Shown here piece after piece: positions 23,797 through 32,982 of a DNA stretch of 64,000 bases; the stretch's first letter is position 1; every line of letters starts with the position of its first letter. This DNA comes from Methanotrichaceae archaeon (lineage in GTDB: Archaea; Halobacteriota; Methanosarcinia; Methanotrichales; Methanotrichaceae). Below the pieces are notes generated by a model. It had not been told where the DNA came from. It did no database searches and worked only from the letters and a program-made list of their open reading frames with translations. Where the stretch lies: the NCBI GenBank assembly GCA_013178225.1, contig JABLXE010000001.1:62001-126000 (forward strand), in the 5' to 3' direction. The position numbers and the translations under genes are program-made.

Positions 23797-24888
23797 ATGA
23801 TTGATCTCATCCGTAAGAGCTTCGCATTCGCCGAGGTGTGCCAGCACGGCGGCAAGTTCAGAGAGGCGGCTAAGAAGACCGGCAAAGAGCCGCTGGACTT
23901 TTCCGCCAACATAAACCCGCTGGGCTCGCCCCCCTTGGAGGAGGTGATAGTGCACGAGCTGAAGAGAATTGGCTACTATCCCGACAACGATTACCTGGAA
24001 TTTCGGCAATCTGCGGCCCGGTTTGTGGGTGTCAATCCCGAGAACGTCGTTCCGGGAAATGGGTCCTCAGAGCTGATCAGGCTATTTTCAGAGACGGTTC
24101 TCGGGGACGGTGGTCTGGCGCTGATACCAAGCCCCACCTTCGGGGAATACGAGAACCAGTCAAGGCTTGCCGGAGCCGAAATTCGCCATACGGAGCTAAA
24201 AGAAGGGCTGCCGGATGTAAGCGACGCCGACCTGGGCCGGGCAAAGGCCCTCTTCTTCTGCAACCCTAACAATCCCACCGGGGCACTATTCTCGAGGGAA
24301 GAGGTTGCAGAACTGGCAAAAAGATGCGAGAAGAGCCGGACCTTTCTGCTGGTGGACGAGGCTTTCATCGAGCTGTCCGACCCGGAGCAGAGCATAGCCG
24401 ACTTAGCTCCGGCTAGAGAGTTCCTGTTCGTGATGAGATCGCTCACCAAGTCCTTCGGCATACCGGGTCTCCGGCTGGGCTTCGGGGTCACAAATGAGCG
24501 TTTGGCAAATATCATGAACCGGGCTCGAATACCCTGGTCCATTAGCTCTCTTGCTGCTGCCGCAGCCACTTATCTCCTGGGTCAGGATGAGTTCCTGAAG
24601 CGCTCGCGTGAAGTGATCAGGGAAGAGCTGGCATTTTTGGACAGCTCTCTACGCGGATTGGGACTTTTACCGCTTCCCAGCCGGGTGAATTTCATTCTGG
24701 TGGACATAAGCGAAAGCGGCCTTTCCTCGGACCGGCTCTGTGAGAATATGGGCGCTCAAGGGGTATTGATCAGGGACTGCCAGTCCTTCGGCCTGGGAAA
24801 GAGATACATACGGATAGCGGTCAGGAATCGTGAGGAGAACCTCCGCCTGCTGGAGGCACTGGAGCTGGCGATTGGATGCAGAGGCTGA
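23797..24888 (+). CDS. cobD: L-threonine-O-3-phosphate decarboxylase CobD-like aminotransferase
   Basis: A 363-residue PLP enzyme of the HisC-like fold I class. CobD makes (R)-1-aminopropan-2-ol O-phosphate, the linker that CbiB attaches to cobyric acid. The start HGG..REAAKKTGKEPLDFSANINPLG is the CobD signature; FFCNPNNPTG and the PLP lysine in SLTKSFGIPGLRLGF are present. The downstream cysteine-rich gene and cbiB confirm it against histidinol-phosphate aminotransferase. The product lies divergently from cdhA. Confidence 0.9.
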   Translation: MIDLIRKSFAFAEVCQHGGKFREAAKKTGKEPLDFSANINPLGSPPLEEVIVHELKRIGYYPDNDYLEFRQSAARFVGVNPENVVPGNGSSELIRLFSETVLGDGGLALIPSPTFGEYENQSRLAGAEIRHTELKEGLPDVSDADLGRAKALFFCNPNNPTGALFSREEVAELAKRCEKSRTFLLVDEAFIELSDPEQSIADLAPAREFLFVMRSLTKSFGIPGLRLGFGVTNERLANIMNRARIPWSISSLAAAAATYLLGQDEFLKRSREVIREELAFLDSSLRGLGLLPLPSRVNFILVDISESGLSSDRLCENMGAQGVLIRDCQSFGLGKRYIRIAVRNREENLRLLEALELAIGCRG

Positions 24889-25118
24889 ACTGCGAAAGAT
24901 ATCCCTGTCATTTTCCCGAACAGGATTGCTCCCTGTGCTTCTGTCCATTTTATCCCTGCATGGATGACCGATTTGGGGGCTATCTTGAGGACGGCGTCTG
25001 GTGCTGCCGGAACTGCACCATAGTTCACCTCCCCGAGGTCTCCAACATGATCCTCGATGCTCTAATGGACGGCCAATCCTCTGAAGATCTATGGAAGCGG
25101 CTGGTGGCAGTGCTGTGA
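24876..25118 (+). CDS. Cysteine-rich small protein of the cobalamin locus
   Basis: An 80-residue protein with Cys at NCERYPCHFPEQDCSLCFCPFYPC and later VWCCRNCTIVH, the pattern of the cysteine-rich small domain family that accompanies CobD and CbiB in archaea. It probably binds zinc or an Fe-S cluster. The start overlaps the end of cobD, and its TGA overlaps the likely GTG start of cbiB, so all three are coupled. The molecular role is unknown. Confidence 0.85.
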   Translation: MQRLNCERYPCHFPEQDCSLCFCPFYPCMDDRFGGYLEDGVWCCRNCTIVHLPEVSNMILDALMDGQSSEDLWKRLVAVL

Positions 25119-26041
25119 TCCTGGAAATCTTCATTCTGGCTGTGGCCATAGACCTCCTTCTGGGCGAGCCTCCGGCCTCTATTCATCCCGTGGTCTGGAT
25201 CGGGAAGCTGATCTCATTTCTGCGCGCCCGGGCAAGGCCGACCCGACTCTGCGGGCTGGTCCTGGCAATCCTGGTGATCGCGATCACAGTTCTTTGCGGC
25301 CATCTCCTGGCGGCGGCCGCCGGACTGATTCCGGTCCTGGGAATCGTTGTATCGGCGTATCTCCTCAAGTCCACCTTTGCTATCAGATGTCTCCTTGAGA
25401 CCTCGCGGGACATCGGCCGGATGATCGAGGAGGACATGGGAAAAGCCAAAGCAATGCTTCCGGCGCTGGTGGGTCGCAAGACCTCCGGGCTTTCGCCGTC
25501 GCAGGCATCCTCGGCAGTGATAGAGTCGCTCTTCGAGAACTATGTGGACTCCATCCTTTCGCCCATCTTCTATTTCATTATCTTCTCCCCCCTGGGACTG
25601 GGCCTGGAGGCGGCGCTGGCCTTCAAGGCCATCAGCACCATGGACTCCATGCTGGGCTACAAGACCCAAGAGCTGAAGGATCTGGGATTTGTCGGGGCTC
25701 GGTCCGACGACCTGGCGAACTGGATTCCGGCCCGCCTGAGCGTGGTCATAATGGCTCTGGCAAAGCCCTTCAGGACAGTCCATGCTATCAGCGCCGCATT
25801 TCGTTATCACAATCGAACCCCCAGCCCCAACTCCGGCTGGCCCATGTCAGCGGGCGCGGGAGCCCTGGAGATACGCCTGGAAAAGCCCGGATACTACATA
25901 ATTCTGGACCAGGGCTGTCCGCCCCAGCCCGGAGACATCAGCCGCTCTTTGAGATACATGGCTGCGGTGATAGCCCTGACCCTGGGAGCATCAATTATCG
26001 CTCTGGCCCTGCTGAACCAGCATAATATTTATCCCATTTAG
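25115..26041 (+). CDS. cbiB: Adenosylcobinamide-phosphate synthase CbiB
   Basis: A membrane protein of about 308 residues that attaches aminopropanol phosphate to adenosylcobyric acid. The start ILEIFILAVAIDLLLGEPP with IHPVVWIGK is diagnostic; KTSGLSPSQASSAVIESLFENYVDSILSP is the conserved middle, and GWPMSAGAGAL lies near the end. GTG 25115 shares bases with the TGA of the upstream gene (GTGA) and is favoured over ATG 25091. Several transmembrane segments are visible. Confidence 0.93.
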   Translation: MILEIFILAVAIDLLLGEPPASIHPVVWIGKLISFLRARARPTRLCGLVLAILVIAITVLCGHLLAAAAGLIPVLGIVVSAYLLKSTFAIRCLLETSRDIGRMIEEDMGKAKAMLPALVGRKTSGLSPSQASSAVIESLFENYVDSILSPIFYFIIFSPLGLGLEAALAFKAISTMDSMLGYKTQELKDLGFVGARSDDLANWIPARLSVVIMALAKPFRTVHAISAAFRYHNRTPSPNSGWPMSAGAGALEIRLEKPGYYIILDQGCPPQPGDISRSLRYMAAVIALTLGASIIALALLNQHNIYPI

Positions 26042-26058
26042 AAGAAGAGCGGTTATAA

Positions 26059-26709
26059 ATGGACACCATGGAAGATCTGCTGAACAAAGTCCGTGAGTTC
26101 GCGTCTCAGGATCTGAGCAAAGAGGAAGCGCAGAGGCTCTTCGGCTGGGAGGTCAAGGATGTGACGGTGCGTGCGACTGAGAAGGATGAAACTGAGGTGA
26201 ATGTGTTATTCGATAACAACATGATCCTTCACATCAGATATTTCCTGAACCTGGACCCCACCGAGACCAATGATACCTGCGAATTCACTCTGGCGCTGAA
26301 AACCGATCTGCGTTCCAGAATCAAGTACTCCGTTCACTACTCGGGCTACATTCACGGCCAGGGCTATTTAAGGCTCAAGATCGCCGAATTCGAGAACAGG
26401 ATGCTGCAAAGGATGCTCGAGGACTTCTATGTTCCGGCTCTTAGAACGATTTACAAGCCCATCATCGAGCGGTTTAAGGGCTTTTTCTCCAAGGACTACT
26501 TTGGAGTGGACGCCGATAGCAGCAGCGGAATTATTTACTATTCTCCAGTGCGCAATCGAAGCGAGCAGAAAGATGTCAAGATCTGGGATGTAGTCTCCCG
26601 ACTGCACGAGCTGGATGCCCTGCTGAGGAATGAAAAGCTGAGGCATCAACTGGCCGAACTCGATCTCCAGCTAAGCCTCCTGCCCAGCGTGATGTGGTCG
26701 GATGTTTGA
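26059..26709 (+). CDS. Conserved-looking protein of unknown function
   Basis: A 216-residue soluble protein not recognised. The N-terminal 100 residues look like an alternating alpha/beta domain (VKDVTVRATEKDETEVNVLF), the middle is basic and aromatic (YVPALRTIYKPIIERFKGFF), and the C-terminus is helical (LHELDALLRNEKLRHQLAELDLQL). It starts 17 bp after cbiB on the same strand and may be co-transcribed, but nothing else ties it to cobalamin. Confidence 0.7.
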   Translation: MDTMEDLLNKVREFASQDLSKEEAQRLFGWEVKDVTVRATEKDETEVNVLFDNNMILHIRYFLNLDPTETNDTCEFTLALKTDLRSRIKYSVHYSGYIHGQGYLRLKIAEFENRMLQRMLEDFYVPALRTIYKPIIERFKGFFSKDYFGVDADSSSGIIYYSPVRNRSEQKDVKIWDVVSRLHELDALLRNEKLRHQLAELDLQLSLLPSVMWSDV

Positions 26710-26765
26710 GCCCCTGCTTTTTCCGCGGAGACGAGCGGAATTTGCGCTTTTTTCGTTGATCCCGT

Positions 26766-29700
26766 TCAATCTTTCTCCCGCAGACTTTGCCGGAGTGCTT
26801 CCAGGTGTTTTTCCGGCTCTGTCAGGTCCGGTTGTGAACTTTTTGGATCGCGGTCGTCCAGCCATTGCCCGAATTTCTGCAAGAGATGGCTGATGGTGGA
26901 GGATGGCACGCTGCCGCCGTGCTCGCAGGCCAGAGCCGCGGCAGAACAATAGTCCTCTGCCGCTCTGGAGCAGCGGTCGGTGCGCTGCTCGCACTCCGCA
27001 AGCGCTATCAGGGCTTCGATGGTGAGTTTCGGGCAGCCCAATAGACGGCCGTTTCGTTCCAGCAGCGCGGCCACTTCCTCCGCCTTTGCGAAGTCCTCGC
27101 TGGCCAGGAAAAGCTCTGTCAGGTCGTGATAGAGCGACATCAAATCGTAAACGGCCCCCAGGCGGTTGAATATGCCCAACGCTTGCTCGAACCTGACCTT
27201 GGCCTCAGCCAGGTTCTCCTCCGCCAGAGCAACCGCCCCCAGATTTCGCAGCGCTTTCGCCTCATCGAGCACACTTCCCTGCCTCCGGGCACTGGCCAGT
27301 CCCTCTTGATAATAGCTGTCTGCTTTGCCGTAGCTTTCCGCCTTGAAGAAGAACTTTCCAAAGGCATCACAGAGCCGGGTTCTCATGGGAGAATAGTCCA
27401 ATCTGAGGATCAGAGTCTCGGCTTCGGTCAGATAGAACCTGGCCTCTTCGAACAGTTCCGAGTTTATCTTCAGATCGGCCATAGCCAGATTGGCTTCACA
27501 CAGGTCGGGAAGGGCGCCCATCTCCTCGAAAGTGGAAACGGCGAACGATAGATGCACCTCCGCCTCCATCAGCAGGCCCCTCAGATTACAGATCATCCCC
27601 TGGTTCATCCGGACCAAAGCCAGGTGCGGGAGAGCCCCAAGGCCCTCAAAGATCTCGCGGCTCTCCTCCAGCATCTCCCAGGCCCTGGCCCAATCGGCCC
27701 GGTTCTTCAGGACCAGGGCGCAATTGAACCTGGTCTGGGCCGCTCCAAAATGGTCGCCCAGCTGCTCAAAGATGGCCAGGCTCTTCAGGTAGTTGGCTAT
27801 TGCCAGGTCCCACTGATATAGATCGTCATGGGCATTGCCTATGGCTGCGAAGGTCTCCGCCTGACCGCTCAGATCTCCTTCCGCCTCGAAACATCGCAAC
27901 CTTTCCTGGTAATCGGCCAGGTCCTTTCTGGCGTCTCCCCGGCAGGACCTGACCATATCGATATTGGATGAAAGCTCGGTTGCGCACTCCCAATCGCCCT
28001 CTCTCTCGCTCAGGTCCAGGCCCCTCCGAAAATGATCGATGGCCAGCGTCCACTCTCCTCTCTTGAAGTAAAAGAGCCCCAGGTTGTTCAATACCTGGCA
28101 GATGCCTCTCGAGTCTTCCAGCATCTCGAAGAGGTCCAGGCTCCTCTGATAGTGCTGCAGGGCCGGTTCCCATTCCCCTCGGTTAAAGCAGATGGAGGCC
28201 ATATTGCTCAGGACTGAAGCCGCGCTCTTATGGTCTCCGGCGCGCTCCAGTTTCTCCAGCGCCTGGCGGTAGTACCCCATGGCGGAGGTCCAGTCTCCGC
28301 GGCGGAAGAAGATATTTCCCAGGTTGTTCAGGGCAATTGACGCGCTGTAGTCGTCTCCAGTCCGCTCCAGGATCTCCCTGCTCTCCAGATAGCTGTCCGC
28401 TGCCTGGTCCCACTGGGACAGCTCGGTATAGATATTTCCCAGGTTGCAGAGAACGGCTGCCGCTGCCTGAACCTCGCCTCTCTGACGCATGACCCGGAGA
28501 ACCTCACGGTAGTGCTCGATTGCCTCCTGCCATCTGCCCAATCGATAGCAAACGCCGGCCACCTGATTAACAGAGCCTATGATGGTGCGGCTGTCTGAGA
28601 GGGTCTTGCTGATCTCCAGAGCTGCCAGATACAAGCGCAGCGCCTTCTCCCAGTCCCCGTGGCGTGCCGATACGTCTCCTAAACCGTGAAGCGAGTTGGC
28701 CTCCCCAGCCGGATCTCCCAGTTCATGAAAGTCCTCCAGACAGCGGTGGTAGAGGTCTTCTGCTCTCTTCGTCTCCCCCTGCAGAATGTAGATTGCTGCC
28801 AGGTTGCCGGCTGCTGTGGCCTCGCCGTGCCGATCTCCGGCAGCCCGCCTGGCTTCCAGGCTCAGATTATAGTGCTTGATTGCTGCCAGGAAGTCCCCCG
28901 TATCGGCATAGATATTTCCCAGGTTGTTCTGAACAGATGATGCTCCCAGGACATCGCCTATGCATTCGAAGGTCTCCATGGCCTCCTGAAAGTGGGATAT
29001 CGCCTCCTCAATGCGACCTCTGGCCTGGCATATCTGACCCAGGTTTGCATGCACAACCGCCGAGCCCTGGACGTCACCCGTCCTCTCCTTGAGCTCCAGG
29101 CTCTTCTGCAGGAAATCTTCGGCCTCTTTCCAGTCCCCTTTGCTCTGATAGATCAACCCCAGGTTGTTCTTGGTTCTGGAGGCACCCAATAGGTCTCCCT
29201 GATCCTCCTGAATCCGCAGGGCTTCGCAATGCTGCTCTATGGCCCGATCCAGATCCCCCTGCAAGTGATAAACACTCCCCAGACTGGAGATGGCCTGGGC
29301 CCTTTCCAGGGGGCTGTCCAGCAGAAGGATTGCCCGTTGATAGCAATCCTCCGCACTCTCCCATTCACCCAGATCGGCATGGATTCTTCCCATGCTGTTC
29401 AGAGCGGAGGCGGCTCCTCTCTGGTCATTTAGCCTCTCTTTGTATTCCAGGCTGCTCTGGAAACATCCCAGCGCCCGGTTGTGTTCGCCAGTCCGGTAGT
29501 GGATGCCGCCGAGAATATCGAGGGCCTGGGATGCTTCACCTATATCGCCCAGTTCCTCCCAAATTTCCGCTGCCCTCTGAAAATGGCCGGAAGCCGCTTC
29601 CCAGCTCTCCAGCCCGGAAGATGCCTGTCCCATCTTGCTGAGGGCCTGGGCGGCAGCAGACAGATCTCCTTCAGACAACAGGAAATCCAGGCTGCTCTGA

Positions 29701-30566
29701 AGACAGTTTAGGGCTTCCGCCCATCTTCCTGCCAGGAGGTAAACGTCGCCCAGTGAACTCTTTGTCCTGGCGATAGCCTCAAGATCCCCCCGGTCCTGGT
29801 GCAGGTGAAGCGCCAGATCGTAGCACTCCTCTGCCATGCCCCACTCGCCACTGATCCGGTAAAAGGCTCCGAGCCGCAATAAGACCCCGGCTGCAGCCTG
29901 CATGTCTCCTGAACGTTCGCACTCCTGCAAGCTCAACCTATAATTTTTTTCACTGGCTTTCAGGTCGCCCATGATCTGGCAGGACTCTGCCATTCCGGAA
30001 AGGGCCGCTCCTGCCAGGGATCCTTGTCCCGACTTTTTCAGCCGGTCCAGAATCTCCTGGAAGCAGTGCCGGGCCTGGTCATGCTCGTTCATTCGCTGCA
30101 ACAACTTGGCCCGGTCGAAGAGCATCGATAGCAATTCACTGTCCGCCTCGGACCGGCGGAGGAGATCTATCCCCTGGCGGTAGCAATCACAGGCCGGTGT
30201 CCAGTCTTCCACCTCGGCATAGAGGCCGCCGAGGTTATGCAGTGCCGATGCTTCTTTCCTTCCGTCTCCTGAGGCTTTGGCCAGGATAAGGCTCCTTTTA
30301 AAGTAGCCGATAGCCGCCTGGTTGAAGAAAAAGCGACGTGCCAGAAGTCCCAGGTTGAACCAGTCCTCAAAACGGTCGGTTCGAGCAATACACTCGCTCA
30401 GCTCCTGCAGCCTTTCATGCATGAGAGGGCCGTCGGAGTCGATTGCAGCCCGGATAAATGATGAAAGAGGATCCGAATCATTCCTGCAAATGGAATGCAG
30501 CATCTCGGACGGGAGGATATCTGCACCGGCCAGAACTCCGGCCAATTCTTCCAGGCCGGAAAGCAT
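26766..30566 (-). CDS. Giant tetratricopeptide-repeat protein
   Basis: About 1266 residues, almost all of them TPR units of 40 residues in the pattern ALNNLGNIYxxxGDWxxAIxxYxxSLEIxExxGD. Roughly 28-30 repeats are visible from about residue 60 to the C-terminus, the last several being more divergent. There is no signal peptide or catalytic domain. The frame is open up to 30764, but the extra 66 residues are Arg/Cys/Pro-rich and unlike a domain; the ATG at 30566 has GGTGA just before it. Long TPR superhelices act as protein-binding scaffolds; the partner is unknown. Confidence 0.85.
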   Translation of the reverse strand: MLSGLEELAGVLAGADILPSEMLHSICRNDSDPLSSFIRAAIDSDGPLMHERLQELSECIARTDRFEDWFNLGLLARRFFFNQAAIGYFKRSLILAKASGDGRKEASALHNLGGLYAEVEDWTPACDCYRQGIDLLRRSEADSELLSMLFDRAKLLQRMNEHDQARHCFQEILDRLKKSGQGSLAGAALSGMAESCQIMGDLKASEKNYRLSLQECERSGDMQAAAGVLLRLGAFYRISGEWGMAEECYDLALHLHQDRGDLEAIARTKSSLGDVYLLAGRWAEALNCLQSSLDFLLSEGDLSAAAQALSKMGQASSGLESWEAASGHFQRAAEIWEELGDIGEASQALDILGGIHYRTGEHNRALGCFQSSLEYKERLNDQRGAASALNSMGRIHADLGEWESAEDCYQRAILLLDSPLERAQAISSLGSVYHLQGDLDRAIEQHCEALRIQEDQGDLLGASRTKNNLGLIYQSKGDWKEAEDFLQKSLELKERTGDVQGSAVVHANLGQICQARGRIEEAISHFQEAMETFECIGDVLGASSVQNNLGNIYADTGDFLAAIKHYNLSLEARRAAGDRHGEATAAGNLAAIYILQGETKRAEDLYHRCLEDFHELGDPAGEANSLHGLGDVSARHGDWEKALRLYLAALEISKTLSDSRTIIGSVNQVAGVCYRLGRWQEAIEHYREVLRVMRQRGEVQAAAAVLCNLGNIYTELSQWDQAADSYLESREILERTGDDYSASIALNNLGNIFFRRGDWTSAMGYYRQALEKLERAGDHKSAASVLSNMASICFNRGEWEPALQHYQRSLDLFEMLEDSRGICQVLNNLGLFYFKRGEWTLAIDHFRRGLDLSEREGDWECATELSSNIDMVRSCRGDARKDLADYQERLRCFEAEGDLSGQAETFAAIGNAHDDLYQWDLAIANYLKSLAIFEQLGDHFGAAQTRFNCALVLKNRADWARAWEMLEESREIFEGLGALPHLALVRMNQGMICNLRGLLMEAEVHLSFAVSTFEEMGALPDLCEANLAMADLKINSELFEEARFYLTEAETLILRLDYSPMRTRLCDAFGKFFFKAESYGKADSYYQEGLASARRQGSVLDEAKALRNLGAVALAEENLAEAKVRFEQALGIFNRLGAVYDLMSLYHDLTELFLASEDFAKAEEVAALLERNGRLLGCPKLTIEALIALAECEQRTDRCSRAAEDYCSAAALACEHGGSVPSSTISHLLQKFGQWLDDRDPKSSQPDLTEPEKHLEALRQSLREKD

Positions 30567-30764
30567 GGGGTCACCGGGCACGACCGGCCTCCCCGGCGGT
30601 CTCTCGCAGCATGGCGCTGGATGGGATCTGAAATGGACGCAAAGAGAGCTTTTCATCCACCTTCCGGCCGGGATGTGGGGCTCTTGGCGTGCAGAAATCG
30701 TTTGACCTCTCACAAACCCGTGTCCATTTAAGATGCATCTTTTCCGTCCTCCCTCCTCACCCAA

Positions 30765-31001
30765 ACATGGCCAGAATATAGACCGCTAACTTATTTGAAG
30801 AGTAATAACTGTTCTAACATATATAATCTGCGATTTCTTTAGTGAGTTAGTTAACTATAGTATTAATATTATAAATATAAATAATATTTTGCGTCCGGGC
30901 CCCTCATCAGACCTTAATATATTCAATTAGAAAATAAATGTATTGAGGCTCAGACTATCGTAATATTGTCCCGGCCCCGAAAAAAAATGGCTGTCGCGCC
31001 C
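30765..31001. promoter_or_regulatory. AT-rich intergenic region upstream of the TPR gene
   Basis: The stretch is very AT-rich. ATTATATATG on the minus strand (30819-30828) and TCTATATTC (about 30773-30782) are possible TATA elements for the TPR gene. No gene is seen. Confidence 0.4.
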
Positions 31002-31388
31002 TCATTTGAGCACCAGCCTCAGGGCCCGCTGAGGACATCCGGCAACGCATGCTCCACACTGGATACACTTGCCCGAATCGGCCACCACGCGCCAGTTCTC
31101 GAAGCGGAAGGTCTTGGTGGGACAAATTGATACGCAGGCTCCACAGTGAACGCACTCCTCTTCGTCTCTGACGACCGGATTTTCCAGCATCACCACATGG
31201 ACTCCCCGCCTCTCAAATGCCCTCTTCACTTCCTGGCATTTGTCCGGAGAGACCTCGATCACGATCTCCCCGCTGGCGGCATCGATGCTGGCCCGCTCGA
31301 TGTTGAAGAGCGCTTCCGTCTCCAGTATCACCGAGGCGATGAGCGGTTGACGGACAATTCCCGGAGCCACGTGAAGCATCAGCTTCAT
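31002..31388 (-). CDS. NIL-domain ferredoxin of homocysteine synthesis
   Basis: A 128-residue protein. The first 75 residues form a NIL domain (ACT-like: MKLMLHVAPGIVRQPLIASV); the rest carries two [4Fe-4S] motifs, CVHCGACVSICPTKTF and CIQCGACVAGCPQRAL. It corresponds to the ferredoxin partner (MA1822 type) that supplies electrons for sulfide incorporation into homocysteine. The start at 31388 has GGAGG upstream and follows the stop of the partner gene by 2 bases. The longer open frame from 31541 lies inside the partner gene and is rejected. Confidence 0.88.
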   Translation of the reverse strand: MKLMLHVAPGIVRQPLIASVILETEALFNIERASIDAASGEIVIEVSPDKCQEVKRAFERRGVHVVMLENPVVRDEEECVHCGACVSICPTKTFRFENWRVVADSGKCIQCGACVAGCPQRALRLVLK

Positions 31389-31390
31389 AT

Positions 31391-32893
31391 CTACCGCCTC
31401 CTGGCCAGCATGCGGGATAAGTGATCGCTGGTGATCATTCCTATCACCCGGTTCTCCCTGTCCACCACCGGAAGGGCGGAGATACTGTGAGTGTCCAGGG
31501 TCCGGGCTGCAAGCTCGATCGGCTCGTCTATCCGGGCACATTGGACCTTGCGGGTCATGATGTCCGAGACCCGGACCGCCTTTCCGCTGGCTACAGCCTT
31601 GGATATGTCCCAGGCTGTGACGATCCCTGTAAGCCTTCCCTCAGCTGATACCACCGGCAGGTGATCAAAGCTGCCGTTCACGATCAGCCTGGCAGCATGG
31701 TCGATCTCGATATCTTCCCTCGCCGTCACCACCTCCTTGCTCATCACCTCGCCGACGTTTGGCGACTCTTTGGTCTGCTTCATGGGACCTGCAAAGCCCT
31801 TGCGCGGCAGAGGCTCGGCGGCCTGGGTCAGCAGGAACTCGCCTTTAGCAACCTGGTCCTTGAGGTTTTCGGCAATCTCCCTGGCCATGAAGAAGCTGGA
31901 GAGCGGGGATGCGGGCACTTCCCGGCCGTTGATATCGACGCAGCCCGACTTCAGGTCCTGGTAGGTAACGGTGGCTACCGTTGGCCGGTCCCGGCGGGGA
32001 ATGCCGTAATCGATAATTGGCACCGGAATATCCTCGTCCTTGACGGCGGTGCTGATGGCGATCTTTTCGTTTAAAACCGGTATTGGTATGCCTATTCCCA
32101 CGTAGAGGCTGGGGCCGTAGCCGTGAAAGGTGGCCGCCCGCAGGTAGCGCGGAGACATCTTCTTCAGGTCCCCGGTCACCATCAGCGTGGAAAAGCCGCT
32201 CTGAGGGCTGTGCTGGGTTCCGGGTCCGATCACAAACCCCTGCGAACCCCCCAGGAAGATTCTGGTTCCAACCCCAATGTACTGGAAGCTGGGATCGTTG
32301 GAGAGGGGTGAGAGCACACCTGAGCCGCTGTAGTGGACGTTTCCCATTTTGGGCAGGAGCGTGCCCATGTAGGTGTGAAGGGTTCTGTCAGCGGTGCTGG
32401 TGGCCGCGTTGTACCTCTGATAAGCGTTTCTGGGATTGACCATTGTAGCCTGGTTGAAATCCTCCAGGCGCAAGCTGGTCTCCAGATCGGACTGAGGATA
32501 ACAGTCGGTGACCCCGCCCTCCGCTTCAACCTGAATTTGCCGGCCTGATACCAGATCTTCTATGACGTGCGCCCCACCGTATTCTATCCCCCGGTTCTCG
32601 GAGGGCTGCGTGGCTCCCAGGAACAGATCGACCGCAGCAATACCCCCGTAAGCCTCTACCTTGTTGAGCCAGGCTCTGGCAATTTTTATAGGAGGATCGC
32701 TGTGTCCCAAATTCAGGAATACTCCAGACGAGCACATGGCTCCGAAGGTGCCTGTTGTTACCACATCCACCTCGCGCACGGCTTCGGCTGTGCCCAGCTC
32801 GTCGACAATTAAAGGCATCTCTTCGGCTGTCACCACTCGGGCACAGCCATCGCGAATACGTTGATTGATCTCAGAAAGCGACTTCTCTTGCAC
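31391..32893 (-). CDS. L-aspartate semialdehyde sulfurtransferase (HcyBio) with CBS pair
   Basis: A 500-residue enzyme. The HcyBio/DUF39 domain (about residues 1-360) carries Cys54 in TFGAMCSSGVFLNLG and Cys131 in GGVTDCYPQSD, the two cysteines known to matter in Methanosarcina MA1821. Two CBS domains (about residues 378-500) follow and may bind an adenosyl ligand. It converts aspartate semialdehyde and a sulfur donor to homocysteine. The next gene is its NIL-ferredoxin partner, and the two are coupled. Confidence 0.9.
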   Translation of the reverse strand: MQEKSLSEINQRIRDGCARVVTAEEMPLIVDELGTAEAVREVDVVTTGTFGAMCSSGVFLNLGHSDPPIKIARAWLNKVEAYGGIAAVDLFLGATQPSENRGIEYGGAHVIEDLVSGRQIQVEAEGGVTDCYPQSDLETSLRLEDFNQATMVNPRNAYQRYNAATSTADRTLHTYMGTLLPKMGNVHYSGSGVLSPLSNDPSFQYIGVGTRIFLGGSQGFVIGPGTQHSPQSGFSTLMVTGDLKKMSPRYLRAATFHGYGPSLYVGIGIPIPVLNEKIAISTAVKDEDIPVPIIDYGIPRRDRPTVATVTYQDLKSGCVDINGREVPASPLSSFFMAREIAENLKDQVAKGEFLLTQAAEPLPRKGFAGPMKQTKESPNVGEVMSKEVVTAREDIEIDHAARLIVNGSFDHLPVVSAEGRLTGIVTAWDISKAVASGKAVRVSDIMTRKVQCARIDEPIELAARTLDTHSISALPVVDRENRVIGMITSDHLSRMLARRR

Positions 32894-32982
32894 CTTGGAT
32901 TTCAGGTCAACTATCCGATAAAAACCTGTTGGAAACCCCGCTCAACAACGTTATCTGCCATGCCGGAGCAGGGGACCAAACA

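Noticed and set aside
30567-30764. 66-residue N-terminal extension of the TPR protein
   Set aside because: It is Arg/Pro/Cys-rich with no predicted fold, and a GGTGA site precedes the internal ATG.
31389-31541. N-terminal extension of the NIL-ferredoxin
   Set aside because: It lies entirely within the upstream gene in another frame; the SD and family start are at 31388.
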